64,000 nucleotides of DNA from Sphaerosporella brunnea (Eukaryota; Ascomycota; Pezizomycetes; Pezizales; Pyronemataceae). The position numbers and the translations under genes are program-made. Positions 62,864 through 64,000 of the stretch are shown one piece after another. Where the stretch lies: NCBI GenBank assembly GCA_008704415.1, contig VXIS01000170.1:1-64000 (forward strand), read 5' to 3'. The first letter of the stretch is position 1, and the number at the start of each line of letters is the position of its first letter. The notes below the pieces were generated by a model, which was not told where the DNA came from, did no database searches, and was given only the letters and a program-made list of their open reading frames with translations.

Positions 62864-63620
62864 TTGTGCCGCTTATTTTCAAACGCTATCAGCAACCGGG
62901 GGTATAATCAAAGAATGCGCGCGACGATCTGTCTGGACGAGCCACTGGTCTCCCGGCTGGCAGGCTTTTCTCCCAAGCTGGAGATGGTAGCACCAAGCTG
63001 CGAAACAGGCGCTTGGAAAGCTCTCGCAGCGCTTGCCTGTTGCTCGGAAACTGGGTCAGGCAGGATGGTTTGGAGTGGTGGGAACGCCAAAGGTTCAGCT
63101 AGCAGCATACGGGCAGTCCAGATTGACACTGGAGAGGGGTTCCGGTCCCAGATACCCATCAGGATGCTGGATGTTTCGAACGATGGGGACGACTCGGAAT
63201 TGTGGCCTGTCTTCATGCCGTTGATATTCTTGGATACAGTCAATACTATTACCGAGAAACAACACAGTCGGCCAGCATCCAGTGTGGTAGCTCGAGCTCA
63301 CCCGCGATCCCGAGGCACTGCTCCCAGGAGGCAGGCCAGCTGGAACTCACCTTGGAGGATTGATTGGAGCTGTCACGCGTCCTCACTCGTCTGGACGCCC
63401 GCACAACTACAATACCTGGACGTTTCTGAGTGGGAACACCAGTCGCGACGCGTATTCGGTCACGTACGGGCCCGCAACGTACGAAGGAACACTAATCACA
63501 TCCGGCAATTTTGTAGGTTTCAGCGTTGACAGTATTCTTGACGGTCATTGCCTCCACCGGGGTGCTCGGGGGTGGTTCGATGGCATGCTGGCTGTGTCAC
63601 TGCTTCATAACCCCTAACCG
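62864..63620 (+). CDS. Unrecognised frames, possible gene fragment
   Basis: Two overlapping plus-strand frames: 62864-63529 (221 aa) and 63360-63617 (85 aa). The latter reads NYNTWTFLSGNTSRDAYSVT and YGPATYEGTLITSG, a beta-like sequence faintly reminiscent of a secreted beta-barrel protein; no active-site motif is visible. No signal peptide or clear intron. Low confidence that either is a gene. Confidence 0.2.
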
Positions 63621-64000
63621 TTAACTCGTCCCCTGCAGGAACAAATAACCCCAAGCCTTGACCATCCGTGTTTGCAGCATTTGACGGTACTTTGCAAATC
63701 GTGCACACGGGGATGGATTCCGCCTGAAGGTTACGCTTCGTACTGGCAGTGTGAAAGTACAAAGCGACGGGTCGGTTGTATCAACGTGCTAGGCAGGGCT
63801 CCTTCCGCCACAGTGACATATTGTTGCAAATCGCGTTTCTCTTGCTTGCTCTTCGGGGTTGAGTCAAAAGGGCGGCGAAAGGCCACTGCGGTTCACAGTT
63901 GAGAACCGAGTATTGGCCAGTGAAGCTGGGGCGAGCCGGTACGCAGCTTTACCAGCTTGTCTAGTTCTTCCCTTCTTAGTCATCGATTGAAACGAGCAAT
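63621..64000. other. Unassigned window end
   Basis: A 76-aa frame (63672-63902) has no motif. Confidence 0.4.

Noticed and set aside
63360..63617. Aspartic protease-like segment (YSVTYG..EGT)
   Set aside because: The DTG active-site motif is missing and the similarity is too short to claim.
1..64000. RIP (repeat-induced point mutation) as the general cause of decay
   Set aside because: The window is not A/T-rich in repeats and many disruptions are indels; two TGG-to-TGA changes are not enough evidence.

Overview
The window looks like a repeat-rich, gene-poor stretch of a filamentous basidiomycete chromosome, most likely an agaricomycete. The reasons are: short introns (43-86 nt) with GT..CTGAC/CTAAC..AG signals, an F-box gene whose product begins MGQYW as in agaricomycete F-box proteins, a Tad1-like LINE, and several hAT elements. 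I see no bacterial operons, rRNA, convincing tRNA gene or CRISPR array. Species-level assignment is not possible from the sequence alone.

Layout. 1-0.46 kb: degenerate minisatellite. 0.9-3.15 kb: Ty1/copia remnants (minus strand, with a 3' LTR and polypurine tract), interrupted by an 885-bp hAT-type element. 4.25-4.51 kb: a hAT MITE. 6.4-7.0 kb: a Ser-rich low-complexity reading frame. 7.40-14.0 kb: a full-length Tad1-like LINE with a 13-bp target duplication, inactivated by one nonsense codon and about three frameshifts. 15.58-16.71 kb: a deleted hAT element with transposase remnants. 16.8-19.1 kb: copies of an unclassified repeat (R1). 19.4-23.9 kb: a decayed, possibly WD40-like, intron-bearing locus holding a 60-bp minisatellite and a tandem array of modules that each carry splice-like signals. 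24.7-25.8 kb: a plausible intact gene of unknown function. 26.05-28.56 kb: two copia gag fragments tail-to-tail with repeated leaders. 28.56-28.9 kb: a protein-kinase fragment. 28.9-37 kb: mostly non-coding, with R1 copy 2, a SINE-like sequence and hAT ends. 37.2-38.35 kb: F-box gene with a premature TGA. 39.1-39.7 kb: a small membrane-protein exon. 40-44 kb: repeats. 44.4-46.4 kb: 5'-truncated LINE copy 2. 46.4-49.9 kb: non-coding. 49.9-57.8 kb: old LINE copy 3 on the minus strand, split by a decayed hAT transposase gene. 58.6-60 kb: pogo/DDE_1 transposase remnant and repeat R2. 60.48-61.12 kb: a second hAT-type element with a perfect 8-bp duplication. 61.1-64 kb: unrecognised sequence.

How it fits together. 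This is a transposon graveyard. Insertion order can be read in places: hAT element A sits inside a copia leader repeat, and a hAT transposase lies inside LINE copy 3. Five hAT-type insertions keep matching or 7/8-matching 8-bp duplications, so their boundaries are firm. The only host-like genes I would defend are the 25-kb two-exon gene, the F-box gene (perhaps dead) and, weakly, the membrane protein near 39.4 kb.

The most interesting structures are the LINE 3' hairpin shared by three copies, the TAATG overlap between its two ORFs, the 60-bp minisatellite that is open on both strands, the spliceable-looking module array at 22.2-23.8 kb, and a conserved 95-99 aa reading frame carried by two copies of a non-autonomous hAT family.
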